A stretch of DNA of 64,000 nucleotides. Source: Entoloma clypeatum. Its lineage: Eukaryota; Basidiomycota; Agaricomycetes; Agaricales; Entolomataceae. How positions within the stretch are numbered: the stretch's first letter is position 1; the number at the start of each line of letters is the position of its first letter. Location of the stretch: contig OY751488.1 in NCBI GenBank assembly GCA_963565915.1, positions 4,464,001 through 4,528,000 on the forward strand, written 5' to 3'. Under the pieces are notes generated by a model. That model was not told the origin of the DNA, did no database searches, and worked only from the letters and a program-made list of their open reading frames with translations. This document shows, one piece after another, positions 33,501 to 43,206 of the stretch. A program made the translations under genes and the position numbers.

Positions 33501-34203
33501 GATGATTGGGCTGAATGGATCGCAATCGCCGAATTCCAGTACAATGACAAAGAATATCAGGTGATGAAGCACACACCATTCTACCTCAACTACGGTTTAC
33601 ATCCGTGGAAGGGAGAGCTCATGTTAGAAGATACCAATCCGGCTGCCAACAACTTCTTGAAAAAAACTCAAACAGGCATGAGAAGAAGCCAATGCTGCGC
33701 TGAAACAAGCACAGGATCAGATGAAGAAGACAGTTGACACATGGCGAAGTCCGTCTCGGAACTACCACATCAGAGACAAGGTATGGCTGGAAGGAACTAA
33801 CGTCAGAACCGATTGCCCCTCAAAGAAACTTGATGCACTCCGACATGGACCATTCAAAGTCCTAGAGAAGAAAGGAGCTAGCACGTACCTTCTTGATCTT
33901 CCGAAGACTTGGAAGATGATTCACCCTGTGTTCAACGAGACCCTGTTGTCACCATATTAAACTCCGAAGTACGCCATCCAGAAAAAGAAACCAGCCCCTG
34001 ATCAGATCATCGTCGAAGGACGAGAAGAGTACCATGTGTCTACGATCCTAGACTCTCGAAAGTTCCGCGGAAAGATCCAGTACCTCGTCCAGTGGGAAGG
34101 ATATGGTCCAGAAGAGAACACATGGGAACCTCGAGCTAATGTTCAGAATGCTCAAGATTTGATCCCTGATTTCCATCGGCAGAATCCGTCTCGCCCACGA
34201 TAA
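30522..34203 (+). pseudogene. gypsy-2b pol: protease to chromodomain
   Basis: Same domain order as gypsy-2a pol. Protease EVDSGCERTC is intact. Stops: TGA at 31557, 31683 and 31848 and TAA at 33958; an extra A in an A-run near 33660 shifts the frame. The RT active site near 31800 reads YMDN instead of YMDD, so polymerisation would fail. RNase H (about 32230-32600) and integrase ([33 protein letters not shown]) are otherwise readable. The chromodomain region (about 34020-34200) aligns with that of gypsy-2a and ends at TAA 34201-34203. Confidence 0.93.
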
Positions 34204-34337
34204 AAGACAGCTCTCAGAATCCATGACAAGTATCGACCTCATCAGTCAACCACACACCGAGTTCCCTGCTCTAGTCCTTTTCCCTGCCCAATATAGCCTC
34301 CCCCTTCTTCTTCTATCTCTCAACCATCCTCGCCGCC

Positions 34338-34709
34338 ATGTCCAACACCACCGTTACCTCCACCTCCACCACCAACATCAACCCCGCCATTGCCGCCCTC
34401 ATGAACGAAGCACTCTCCATGAGAGACCAAATCCATGCTCTCGAAACTTCCCTTGCCGACCTCCTCCATTGCCAGATGCATATCCGGCTTCACTCGCTGT
34501 CCAACCTACCCGTCACCCTGAGTCCCGAGGAAAAACAAATTCTCGGAAATTACACCAGCACCCTCGTAATCGAGAATCGACGTATTCGGCTGGCTATCAA
34601 AGGCCTCGAACTCGCCGTAGCCATCAACGAGGAGTTGATATATGATTGGAGCCTCAAGGAAAGTCCGAACTGGTCCGATCCCGGCAACAACGAGGGATGG
34701 GGACAGTGA
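34338..34709 (+). CDS. third ORF of gypsy-2b, 123 aa, intact
   Basis: ATG at 34338, stop TGA at 34707-34709, between the pol stop (34203) and the purine tract before the 3' LTR. The protein aligns end to end with the broken version in gypsy-2a: identical blocks EALSMRDQIHALETS and QMHIRLH, conservative I/L, D/N, S/T and K/R swaps elsewhere, and a shared acidic tryptophan-rich C-terminus. Predicted mostly helical; no signal peptide or membrane helix, so not an envelope protein. Ty3/gypsy elements normally end with pol here, so this is an accessory gene of unknown function. It remains open although the neighbouring pol is full of stops. Confidence 0.75.
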   Translation: MSNTTVTSTSTTNINPAIAALMNEALSMRDQIHALETSLADLLHCQMHIRLHSLSNLPVTLSPEEKQILGNYTSTLVIENRRIRLAIKGLELAVAINEELIYDWSLKESPNWSDPGNNEGWGQ

Positions 34710-34743
34710 CTCTGTGAGGACACAGAGCTTGGAGAGGGGAACA

Positions 34744-35145
34744 TGTTACAGACTCTACGGTATGAGGACCACGTCATATCTTTTACTTATCGGCCCGACT
34801 CGGCGCCCTCTTACGAACTTACTATGTCTAATGTCTACTTTCGCAACCTTCGATTCCCAGTCTGACTCATTACATTACTTCGTCATCCCCTTTAGTATAC
34901 TTCGCTCCCATGCTGACTCGCTTTCCGCAGTCAGCTTACTCACTGTACATAGCTTTCCGCAGTCGCCTTACTCATGCGCACTGCCTTCCGCAGTACTGAC
35001 TCATCCACTATCGCCTATAGTCAGGACCTATATAAACCTCTTGTACTATAGTAGATTCCTTAGATTTAGCAATCACTTTGCTCTTCGCCTTTCCACTTTC
35101 CTGCATACTCTGCCCAAACCTTGGAACGGTTTGTTAAGCATAACA
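34744..35145 (+). repeat. 3' LTR of gypsy-2b
   Basis: 402 bp starting TGTTACAGACTCTACGG and ending AAGCATAACA. Preceded by the purine tract GGAGAGGGGAACA. Differs from its 5' partner at several positions, more than the two gypsy-2a LTRs differ from each other. Confidence 0.93.
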
Positions 35146-36153
35146 TTATGGGTGTACAACACTACGCTTTTGAAAACTGTTCACAATTACTATACAACAT
35201 GCGTGGAGGAGTCTTCTGCCATGATCATGACATTGAATATGGTGATAAGTGTCGTATTAAGAACTGTAACACTAGGAAAATAAATGGTACTCAGGCTTGT
35301 GCTGAACATCAGCCAGACTGGCAGCGACATGTTCAACGACAAACTCAGGATAATTTCTCTGGAGCTCGCAGAGTATTGCAAAGAGCTGCAAATGAAAATC
35401 AATCTTGGCAACCACAACAAAGATCTTATGCATGATGAAGATGCTGATGATATCACTATACAATCAAATTACTTTACCGCTGCTTGGTTTTACTGCGTTG
35501 AAACTATATGCAAACCCTGTGGTGTTGTAGTAGCTTGGACAAAATTTGCTTGTTCTGAATCTCCAACCAATATTCTCAACTTTTTAAATAAAGTCTATTC
35601 TGAAAAGAATACTCGACCATCCTATGTTTGCATTGACAAAGCTTGCTTGGTGCTTCAAACTGCCATTGCCAATCCCATCTACAATGATTGGTTGGATACA
35701 TCAAGATTGATTGTTGATGTTTATCACTATAAAAATCATCGTACTTCAGATTACTTGTGTCGAAAATGGTGTAATCCAGCACCTTTAAATGGTTCTGCAC
35801 CAAATCTTGTGGTAATAGCTCAGGATGATCACAACAATCCTTACTACAAATGTGCATTCAATACACAAGTATGTATCTTTTATATAAAGCTTGTTATTTA
35901 TTAATTTTTGAATCAGGCTTGTGAACAACTCAATGCATGGTTGGGTGGATTCGAATCTATTATAAAGAGAATGACTGGAGAAAACTTTGATTGGTTTATA
36001 CATGTTATGCTTTTTTATCACACCCAACAGGTTTTAAAAAGACAAGTAAAAGAGAGTAGTTTAGTGATACAAATTGTTAAATATATTATTGACTTGAAGA
36101 TTTTTTGGTTCAAAATTTCAAAATATGATCAGATTCCGGTCGGATTCCAGTAG
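35146..36153 (+). pseudogene. 3' half of a KDZ-family (CxC-type) transposase gene
   Basis: Coding begins abruptly after gypsy-2b. A cysteine/histidine cluster (CHDHDIEYG...CRIKNCNTRK...CAEHQ, about 35217-35315) resembles the CxC clusters associated with KDZ transposases. After a frameshift near 35400 follows an RNase-H-like region with acidic residues in VCIDKAC, LIVDVYHYKNH and, after a 48-nt intron (35869-35916), ACEQLNAWLGGF. The ending FDWFIHVMLFYH fits the family pattern. The N-terminal half of the protein is absent from the window. Assignment rests on family memory of this motif order, not on a search. Confidence 0.65.
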
Positions 36154-36413
36154 GAATGTAGCACAATATCTCAGGAATTTCTCTTTTACATCTTGTAAAA
36201 AAAAATTCTCAAATTCCTTAGAATTCTGATGATTCCTATCGGAATTTAGCATTCTGATCGGAATCTGAGCAGAATATAGTGGAATTCCCCTAAGAAATTT
36301 TCTGTTTGAACACTTTCTAAAAATATTTTTGAATTCCTCTGGATTCCGATCAGATTCCTGTGGAATTTCAGATTCCAATCGGAATCCTCTGGAGGATGTG
36401 GGGAAGTGTAAAG

Positions 36414-36634
36414 TACTGGGTTGGAGGTGTATCCCAAAGGGCAAAAAAACCGGTCTAGACCTGTTTAGACCGGTCTTTTTGCGGTCTAAGTCAAAAAAAA
36501 AAAATCTAGACTAAACTGCAGTCTAAATTTTCTAAAATGTATAGACCTTAGACCGCGGTTCAGTCCAACATGGTCTATTTTTCAGTTCAGTTCAGTCTGG
36601 TTCAGGTCTATGTAGACTGAACCTTCAAACACTA
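36414..36634. repeat. terminal segment of hAT copy B right of the KDZ-like element
   Basis: About 220 bp rich in GGTCTAGACC-type motifs like the other hAT terminus (19441-19640). Ends CCTTCAAACACTA at 36634, followed by the target duplication GACCATGG. Confidence 0.8.
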
Positions 36635-36642
36635 GACCATGG

Positions 36643-38282
36643 AGATGGCTCACGGGACAACGAGAACATTGTCCTCCTCCAACCAAAGATGTTTGCAATC
36701 CAGGCCACTCAAGGGGTAGCCACTCAAGGTGAGGAGCACGACATCCTCCGACAGGTCCGACAGGTCCGACAGGGCATCCAAGATGGCCTTCTGGAGGACA
36801 GTGTGGCGGAGGTAATGCAAGTCCCTTCCGACGGCTGGAGCTACCTCTGTTCGCAGAGCGGAATGGCGACAGTCGGAGGGTTTACTGTACTTTCAAGATC
36901 ACATTTACATGCCCAATAGTCTGCAGCTTCGACAGTGAATTATCACACAGCACCATGACAATCCAGTAGTTGGACACCCAGGATGATGGAAAACTCTAGA
37001 GCTGGTATCACGCACTTATTGGTGGCCCCATATGGCACATCTAATTGGTCAGTACTGCAAAACTTGTGACCCATGCCTTTGCATGAAGGTCCGATGCTCT
37101 GCATCCTCTGGTGAACTCCACCCACTCCCAGTTCCATCGGAACGGTGGCAGTTGACAAGTGTTGATTTTATTACTGAACTACCAGAAGCCCATGGGTATG
37201 ACACTATCATGGTAGTGATAGACTCAGTCGGAAAACGTGGACACTTCATTCCAACACACTCTGCTCTCTCCGCTCTCGGATCTGCAAAGTCCTACATTCA
37301 ACATGTCTGGAAACTTCACAGACTTCCGGAGGCCATCATCTCCGATCACGGACCACAGTCTGTTGCCAAGTTCACATGGGAATTGTACAGGCTGCTAGGT
37401 ATCAAGGTTGCCGCCTCAACAGCCTATCATCTGCAGTTGGATGAACAAATGGAACACGTGAACCAAGGATTGGAACAATATCTCTGGCTGTTTGTCAATG
37501 AGCGGCAGGACAATTGGGATGAATGGCTTCCGATGGCAGAGTTCTCGTACAATAACCACATCCACATGTCCACATGCCAAACCCCCTTCTATGTTGACAC
37601 TGGACATCACTTGCATATGGGCTTTGAGCACTGACAGAGACCATCAGAGATCAAGGCCATTGAGGATTTCAGCAAGCAGATGAAGACTGCATTGGAGGAA
37701 GCACGAGCAGCTTTGGGAAAAGCCAAGGACAACATGGCGCAGTACTACAACCAGCGTCGGACATCTACTCCGACCTTCCAACCAGGTGACAAAGTCTTTC
37801 TGGATTCCTCCAACCTCAAAACCATCCGATCAACCAAAAAGCTGGCTCATAGATATGTAGCCCCATTTCTGGTTGTCCGACCTGTCAGAATGCATGCATA
37901 CAAACTCAAACTCCCTCCTTCTATGTCTCGTGTTCCCCTTGTATTCCACATTGTAAAATTGTCACTGGCTCCAGAAGACCCCTTCCAATGAGATGTCCAA
38001 ATTCCTCTGCCTCCAACAGCAGTCAGAGAAGAAATGGAGTATGAAGTCGAATTGATTTTGGACAGTCAGCTTCAATGAGGCAAGCTGCAGTTCCTAGTCA
38101 AGTGGAAGGGGTATGGCTACAAGGAAAACTCATGGGAGACGGAGGAGGATGTCCATGCTCCGTGCCTGGTCTGGGAATTTCACCGCCAACACCTGGGGGC
38201 TCCATGTCAAATCGCTGTGACTGCCTTCAAATCCTGTACCTTCTGCCTCGCACATTGAGACGCCGCGCCTTAGGGAGGGGGT
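36643..38282 (+). pseudogene. gypsy-3 pol, integrase and chromodomain (degraded)
   Basis: Zinc finger relic around 36945-37075 (NPVVGHPG, TYWWPHM, YCKTCDPCL). Core region 37150-37630: SVDFITELPEAHGYDTIM, ISDHGPQS (Asp kept, Arg to His) and AYHLQLDEQMEHVNQGLEQY, where the usual P-Q-T-D-G motif is altered. The C-terminal part has GDKVFLDSSNLKT and the chromodomain EEMEYEVELILDSQLQ...LVKWKGYGYKENSWETEED (about 38030-38200). Several TGA stops. Confidence 0.85.
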
Positions 38283-38284
38283 AA

Positions 38285-38788
38285 TGTAAGGGCAACCATC
38301 CGATTTCCTTAGTCCGACATCTCCGACTCTTCTCCAACGCCTCCGACTGGTCTTCCAACCCTCCGAACGCTGTGGTACGTCTATTATTTATATTACTATA
38401 CTTTACATTTCCTTTCTTTTCCATCTCTCTTTCAACACCTCCGACCTCCGACGACCTCCAACCGTACTCCACATTGGAGTGCACATCGGAGCAATGATTT
38501 ATACCACCACATGCACACTTCTGATTTACATATTCTGTTCCCATCCCTACTCCCAATCTTTGTCATATTTCAACATTCCTCTCCTCATTTCCAATTCTTG
38601 TCGTCTATATAGCTGTCTAGCCTGCAAGGGAATCCTCAGAACTTTCTCTTTGGATTTCCCTTGCAAGGTATGCCTTGTATTGTACTTCGTAGAGTCTAAT
38701 TTAACTTTGGATTTCCCTTGCAAGTCGTCCAATGTCAGAGTCACTTCGGAGCACTTTGGAGTTGTTGGATCGTAAGGTCGCTCTTACA
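38285..38788 (+). repeat. 3' LTR of gypsy-3 (complete, 504 bp)
   Basis: TGTAAGGGCAACC to GGTCGCTCTTACA. TATA-like CTATATAG near 38605 and AGAACTTTCT about 30 bp downstream repeat the pattern of the 5' LTR. Followed by GT and AGAAAGTTCT, i.e. a primer-binding site that should follow only a 5' LTR. Confidence 0.9.
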
Positions 38789-39045
38789 GTAGAAAGTTCT
38801 CTCTAAACAGACCGGGTACAAATTGTACCATTGAAGTCATTCCATGCTTTGGAGTTGACAACACAGACTCGAGTCCGTCCTCCTCCGATTCTGGTACATC
38901 CGATGCCCCTTCCGATTCCTCTTCCCATGCCTCGTATTGTACTTCATAGAGTCTAATTTAACTTTGGATTTCCCTTCCAAGTCGTCCGACATCGGAGTCG
39001 CTTCAGAGCACTTCGGAGTTGTTGGATCGTAAGGTCGCCCTTACA
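38789..39045 (+). repeat. leader segment plus partial LTR, recombination product
   Basis: 38789-38933 reads as primer site and 5' end of gag; at 38934 it switches to LTR sequence that ends GGTCGCCCTTACA at 39045. Both parents share ATGCCTYGTATTGTACTTC at the switch. The structure LTR-leader-LTR fragment indicates a tandem or second copy mostly removed by deletion at microhomology. Confidence 0.8.
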
Positions 39046-40107
39046 CTAAGTTATCAGCAGTGTTTGCTCATTGTGAAGAGGCCTCATCATTGTGTTGTCA
39101 ATGAAGTCCCCAAATGGCTGCTTGGTGATCTCTGAAAATCATGTGTTTCAAAAAATCTGTTGCGTCTGCCTCACTTTGCTGCAGCTGTGCTGTTGTCCTC
39201 ACTTCACATGATTTTCTCTATCTGGCTCTTCTACTGTACATTGCTCTTGGTTGACAAGGACTCAAAAAATATTGTATCAAATAACTCACGATCCCACTCA
39301 AAGAAGGGGAAAAGCACAGTTGTAGTGAAGATCTACTATTATCAGTGTTTGCCTGCCAGATTTGGGAATCATCGCGAAGCCACCGCATAATGCCGTGAAG
39401 GAGTTTGGGGCTGTTTGGAGCAGAATATTCAGCGGTGTGAATTCTGCCGGCCGCCGTGACTGATGTGACCAGCGAAGTGAGGGCGGACGATAGTAGTGTT
39501 CAGTATGAAACTGGGCGAAAAATCCGCGCCGCAAACGTCCTAATTCGTTTTGTTGTCCGCGCTCTCGTTCTCACTCCTTTTCTGTGGCACATATAGAATG
39601 GCGCCTTGCCACTTTTTTTCTGTGTGTGAAACTTGTGGCGGCGGCGTGCCTAGAATGAGGTGAAGGGACGTCCTGTTCGGACGGGAGGGGCCCAAATCGG
39701 GACCGAGACTACTGTTCGGGTTAGAGTTGCATATGGCTAGATCTGGCTCTGGCGATCAATATTCAATCGAAGGAAAGAATCCGCGGCCGCCCTTGGGACC
39801 GTGCCTGACTTCACGCAACATTCTATGCAAATCGCTACTTGGTGCGCTCTAACTTTCTGGCTTTAAGGCCCATCTCCGTATTGAATGCATGTCATTTCTA
39901 GTTTGCTTGCACACACTACAGGGAAGTCGATATGTGATTGTCAACGGAGCAACCTACCCTGAACGACATTCCCTCTTTTTCAAGTTCCCGAAATTTCAAT
40001 TCAACGGTCGCGTATATAAAAACCATCGACGGCTGCATATCCCATGACAGCTTTCTCTGCGCAATCACATTTTACAACAACATCGCAACTACTGGGCACA
40101 TACGAGC
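39046..40107 (+). promoter_or_regulatory. gene-free boundary region; TATA box at 40013-40020
   Basis: No gene or known repeat seen between the transposon nest and the first host gene. TATATAAA at 40013-40020 lies 88 bp before the ATG at 40108 and is the likely core promoter. A GGAGGGGCC-rich stretch near 39685 and a NotI-like GCGGCCGC at 39783 are the only compositional landmarks. Confidence 0.5.
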
Positions 40108-41563
40108 ATGGCTAGGACTATGAGTCGGGGCGAACTTGAAGGTATGACTGCATCGGATGCTTGCATATTGTATCCGTCGCTGATGGCACCGTTGCCGCTT
40201 TGCAGCGATTGTCACGCCTTTCCATGTTATGGCTATTGGGGCTACCTTTTTTCGCTTGTATCGTCGGTGCCATGGCAAGCGCCGACTATGGTGGGATGAT
40301 TATTGGGCCATGTCTGCGCTCACTTTCGAAATCATATTCCTCGTGAACCTTCTCAGTGGGAGTGAGTAAGTTCCCAACCGATGATCGCAGTTTCATGCTC
40401 ATAAGAGGGACAGCCGACAAGATTCAAAAAATGACTGTTCGACGGCATCTCATCCAATGTTGGCTCGGGCTGATAATGGTCCCGCTCATCATCTGGTGGG
40501 GTCTCAACAACACATTCTCGCGGATGAGTACTCAACACACATGTCTAAAGGGGGGCTCGCATCAGCATTGGCATGTCCATTGCACGCATCGTTCCACCAG
40601 GAACGAAGGCACGATGGTTATTGTATGTCATGAACGCTACCTTCTTCCTCGCGGGGCTTTCCATCTTGCTCTCCAACATCATCCTCACCAGCATGGATCC
40701 ATTGTGGAAGGTTCGACCGGGACAGCTGTTGCGATCCGAGAAAATGGTTGCTATTGGTATCCTGAGCATGGCGAGTACGTAAATGACCGGAAGGGTCATT
40801 GATGGATTCCTGACCCTGCGTTATGACCTCAAGGCGATTTCATTAGCGACACATGCCTCATCGCCGTTCCCTTTTATATGCTATGGCGCGTCAGGCTTCC
40901 ACGAAAGCAGCGCAGGTTGATCCTATCGATCTTTGCGTCGAGCGTGTTGAACTCGCTGGCTGGAGTTGTGTATCTTGTGATCATGCTTCAGCCTCAAACC
41001 AATCCTGTCATACCGCGGTCCCTCCAAATTGCGGTTCATATCAAGGTGAGTAGTGCAGGATTAGCTGCAGACCCTATCCTAACTGTTCATCTCCTTTCTT
41101 TCCTCCTTCGATGAAATGATCGGGTTAGGCTGCCGTGATCTTGATGGTCTGTAACCTCCTGGTGATTGTCACGTATCTCTATCGCACTTTCTGGAAGCAA
41201 GAAGGCGACGACGATGTGACCGAGCCAGATGAAACGAGGAGCAAAACGGGAGGAGCAGGGAAACTCACCGACGTGGGGATGGTACCTGTTTTGACCGATG
41301 TGTCGGCATTGACATTCACAGAAATTTCGAGCGGAGGGACAGTCCAATCACCTTTCTCGTCATTTGGAACGCCAAGCGCGCTGGAATCCGAGGTTACCAC
41401 AGGTCAGACTGGACCTGCGGGGCTGGGTTTACGGTACGATGAACCCTCAGATATTTCCGAGAACGGATCCGGAGGGACGCCTGTCTCATCCTTTGGAACC
41501 CAAAGCGGACCCGGCGGGTCTACGGTGGATCAGGCTCAGAATAGATCTGAGGGCTCAACATAA
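40108..41563 (+). CDS. seven-helix membrane protein, Pth11/rhodopsin-fold type
   Basis: Six exons fit: 40108-40141, 40206-40365, 40406-40495, 40551-40774, 40834-41045 and 41129-41563, giving 384 aa with all phases consistent. The third exon's acceptor is the least sure. Seven hydrophobic segments are visible, including AIVTPFHVMAIGATFF, SALTFEIIFLVNLLSG, WLGLIMVPLIIW, LLYVMNATFFLAGLSILL and VILMVCNLLVIVTYLY. Motifs LYRR...LWWDDYWAM after helix 1, SIARIVPPG after helix 3 and LWRVRLPRKQRRLILSIF after helix 5 are typical of this fungal integral-membrane family. The tail of about 110 residues is Gly/Ser/Thr-rich and cytosolic in style. A receptor-like role is plausible; the ligand is unknown. Confidence 0.72.
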
Positions 41564-42289
41564 TAAGGCGGCCAACTGGCGTCAACCATATACTCTTCAA
41601 TCATTCACGGTGGAAGCACTCCCCCACTTTCTAAACGTTCATTCCCAGCTTCGTTCCACATTGCATATACTCGGAGTACCTGTATTTTTATACCTTATTT
41701 CTACCTCACTACGTGTCAATCCTTTCTTGCTCGCACACATTCCTTTAGTTGATCCATTTTTCCATGCAGTCAAATAAAGCTTCGATTTAAATCCTGCCAT
41801 CTATTGCTTGAAGGCCCTTTCAACGTCCCGGGCCGAGCTGCTTTACGTGACCTGAAATTCGTGCTTGATCGAATATAGTGAGCGCGCATGCACCCCATTC
41901 TGTATATCCGATCTTTCCTACATCGTTTCTGTAAGCATTGAGCAAAGATGGTACCCGTCACCGTCTCCTGACGTCAAAGAGGGTGTAGATATACTGTAGC
42001 CCGTCGATGCATCTTTAAAAGATTCGGTTAACATCCTCCTCAGAGTCAGAGTCGTCAGGACCAACCTTAGTGAAGGCTTTCAAATCTAAAAGTGTGATCC
42101 GACTTTATTGAGTATTCAGGGACCAATAGTGAGGAAAAGGCGCCTTCCTCGCCGGACGGGACATCGAATTTCTGGTCGCGAAACGTCTTATGATGTTGCT
42201 CGCTCCTCCTACGGATTTGGCTCAATACACAGGAGTCCGTCTTGGAGGTAGAATAAGGCTTCAGTCGCATGCCAGTCCGGCTTGTATCA
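41564..42289. other. intergenic, no gene supported
   Basis: 3' flank of the membrane-protein gene. Short open frames on both strands lack start context, introns or recognisable motifs. Nothing else seen. Confidence 0.4.
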
Positions 42290-42815
42290 GATTGCGGGAT
42301 CCCTGACAAGACAAATGATTGTTATGGAGATCGACCAGAACGCCCCGTTTGTGGTAAGTAGTCGACGGCCTGTAGGTTCGCCGCTATCAGTACTTGGGAT
42401 CAGCGGTAAAAGCTGGGGAACATAGTTCCGCCAGTTTGGGGCATTAGCCTGTGCGCGATGACGAAGGTATACGTACCAGAACACCCGACTGGATTGCGAC
42501 TGGATGTACTGAACCATGAGATTGCATATCTCGTCAAAGATGCTCGGCGGGAGGGTGACAGTGTGGAGTTCACAACGTCTGGCCGAAGATGCCATACAAT
42601 TGGTCGCTGAAAGGCCGGTAATCGCTGAGTCGGTCAACATCAACGGCGCACTAAAGGCCGTGGGGCAGACCGGGGGACTGGGCCGCATGAGAAATGGCTC
42701 TCTATCCAAAGCAATGCGAGCGCCTCGGTAGACAATAATGATGACTATGATGACATTAAAAAGTAAAAATTAAAAACATCACGGCGACTCGCGAGAGAAG
42801 AGCAAACATACCCAT
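42290..42815 (-). CDS. possible hypothetical gene fragment, minus strand
   Basis: A 140-codon open frame can be extended upstream through a good intron (GTATGT ... CATCATAG, about 42745-42811) so that a hydrophobic stretch VIIIVYRGARIAL precedes it. This might be the C-terminal part of a small membrane protein. No family is recognised, and coding is supported only by length and one splice pattern. It may equally be a relic. Confidence 0.25.
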
Positions 42816-43206
42816 CGACCTCTCCGCCGGCGAAACCTGAAAGCAAGGATCACTTTTCGGTGAAATAACGAAGCGGATCGTCAGAAAATTTGACTGTACA
42901 TATAAGTATGTACAGTAGATTTCCTTTGTCAAGGTGATGGCACTCGTCAGTGAACGCGCGGAATGGCCGGCGGAGTCTGAAAACTATATCTTCTTCTCTG
43001 CCTCTAACCAACCTCCAACCATCCAATATTTAAGGTGTCCCAGACTTGGCGACTCCCATCCCATCAAGTCCCCTCAGCATTCAATCAGGTAATATCCTCC
43101 ATTTCGCACCTACTCTGCCCCTGCAACTGCCCTGACGCTTTGGCAGGTACTGTACTTACTCATTTCTGACTCATCAGTACAGATCTGTGCACAATAGGCA
43201 TTACAT

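Larger units (their letters stand above)
28493..35145 (+). mobile_element. gypsy-2b: Ty3/gypsy chromovirus with mismatched flanks
   Basis: Two 402-bp LTRs (28493-28894, 34744-35145) enclose leader, gag, pol and a third ORF in the same order as gypsy-2a. The five bases outside the LTRs are CCTTG and TTATG, not a duplication, unlike gypsy-2a. Left of it lies gypsy-3b gag and right of it the 3' half of a KDZ transposase gene, so the element probably joins two formerly separate loci. Pol and leader carry several CGA-to-TGA stops and one frameshift. Confidence 0.93.
23553..36413 (+). mobile_element. KDZ-like DNA transposon with two nested LTR elements
   Basis: Termini: CTTTACACTCCCCCACATC at 23553 and its inverted counterpart CTTTACACTTCCCCACATC ending at 36413. 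Both subterminal regions are packed with ATTCCxxxxGGAAT inverted motifs. Inside lie a cargo-type gene (23953-26598), two LTR elements and the 3' half of a gene encoding a CxC-type KDZ transposase (35146-36153). I could not find a target duplication (left flank CAGAGGT, right flank TACTGGG), so the ends may derive from different copies or the site was rearranged. Confidence 0.65.
19441..36634. mobile_element. hAT-type element, copy B (inverted relative to copy A), with large insertions
   Basis: Termini are TAGTGTTTGAGGGTTCAG (19441) and, reverse-complemented from 36634, TAGTGTTTGAAGGTTCAG. The 8-bp duplication GACCACGG (19433-19440) / GACCATGG (36635-36642) has one mismatch. Without its two insertions (20738-22811 and 23553-36413) about 2.3 kb of hAT sequence remains. 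Its body at 19441-20737 plus 22812-23552 is the near-identical inverse of copy A. No transposase is recognisable, so it must have been moved by a related autonomous element. Confidence 0.85.
36635..39045 (+). mobile_element. gypsy-3, right part: integrase, chromodomain, 3' LTR region
   Basis: Continuation of 14872-19440 after hAT copy B. Contains integrase and chromodomain relics, a purine tract AGGGAGGGGG just before 38285, one complete LTR, a leader segment, and a fragment of another LTR ending at 39045. The host-like sequence starts with CTAAG at 39046. Confidence 0.88.

Noticed and set aside
23545..36425. Target duplication for the KDZ-like element
   Set aside because: Flanks CAGAGGT and TACTGGG do not match at any tested length, so none is claimed.
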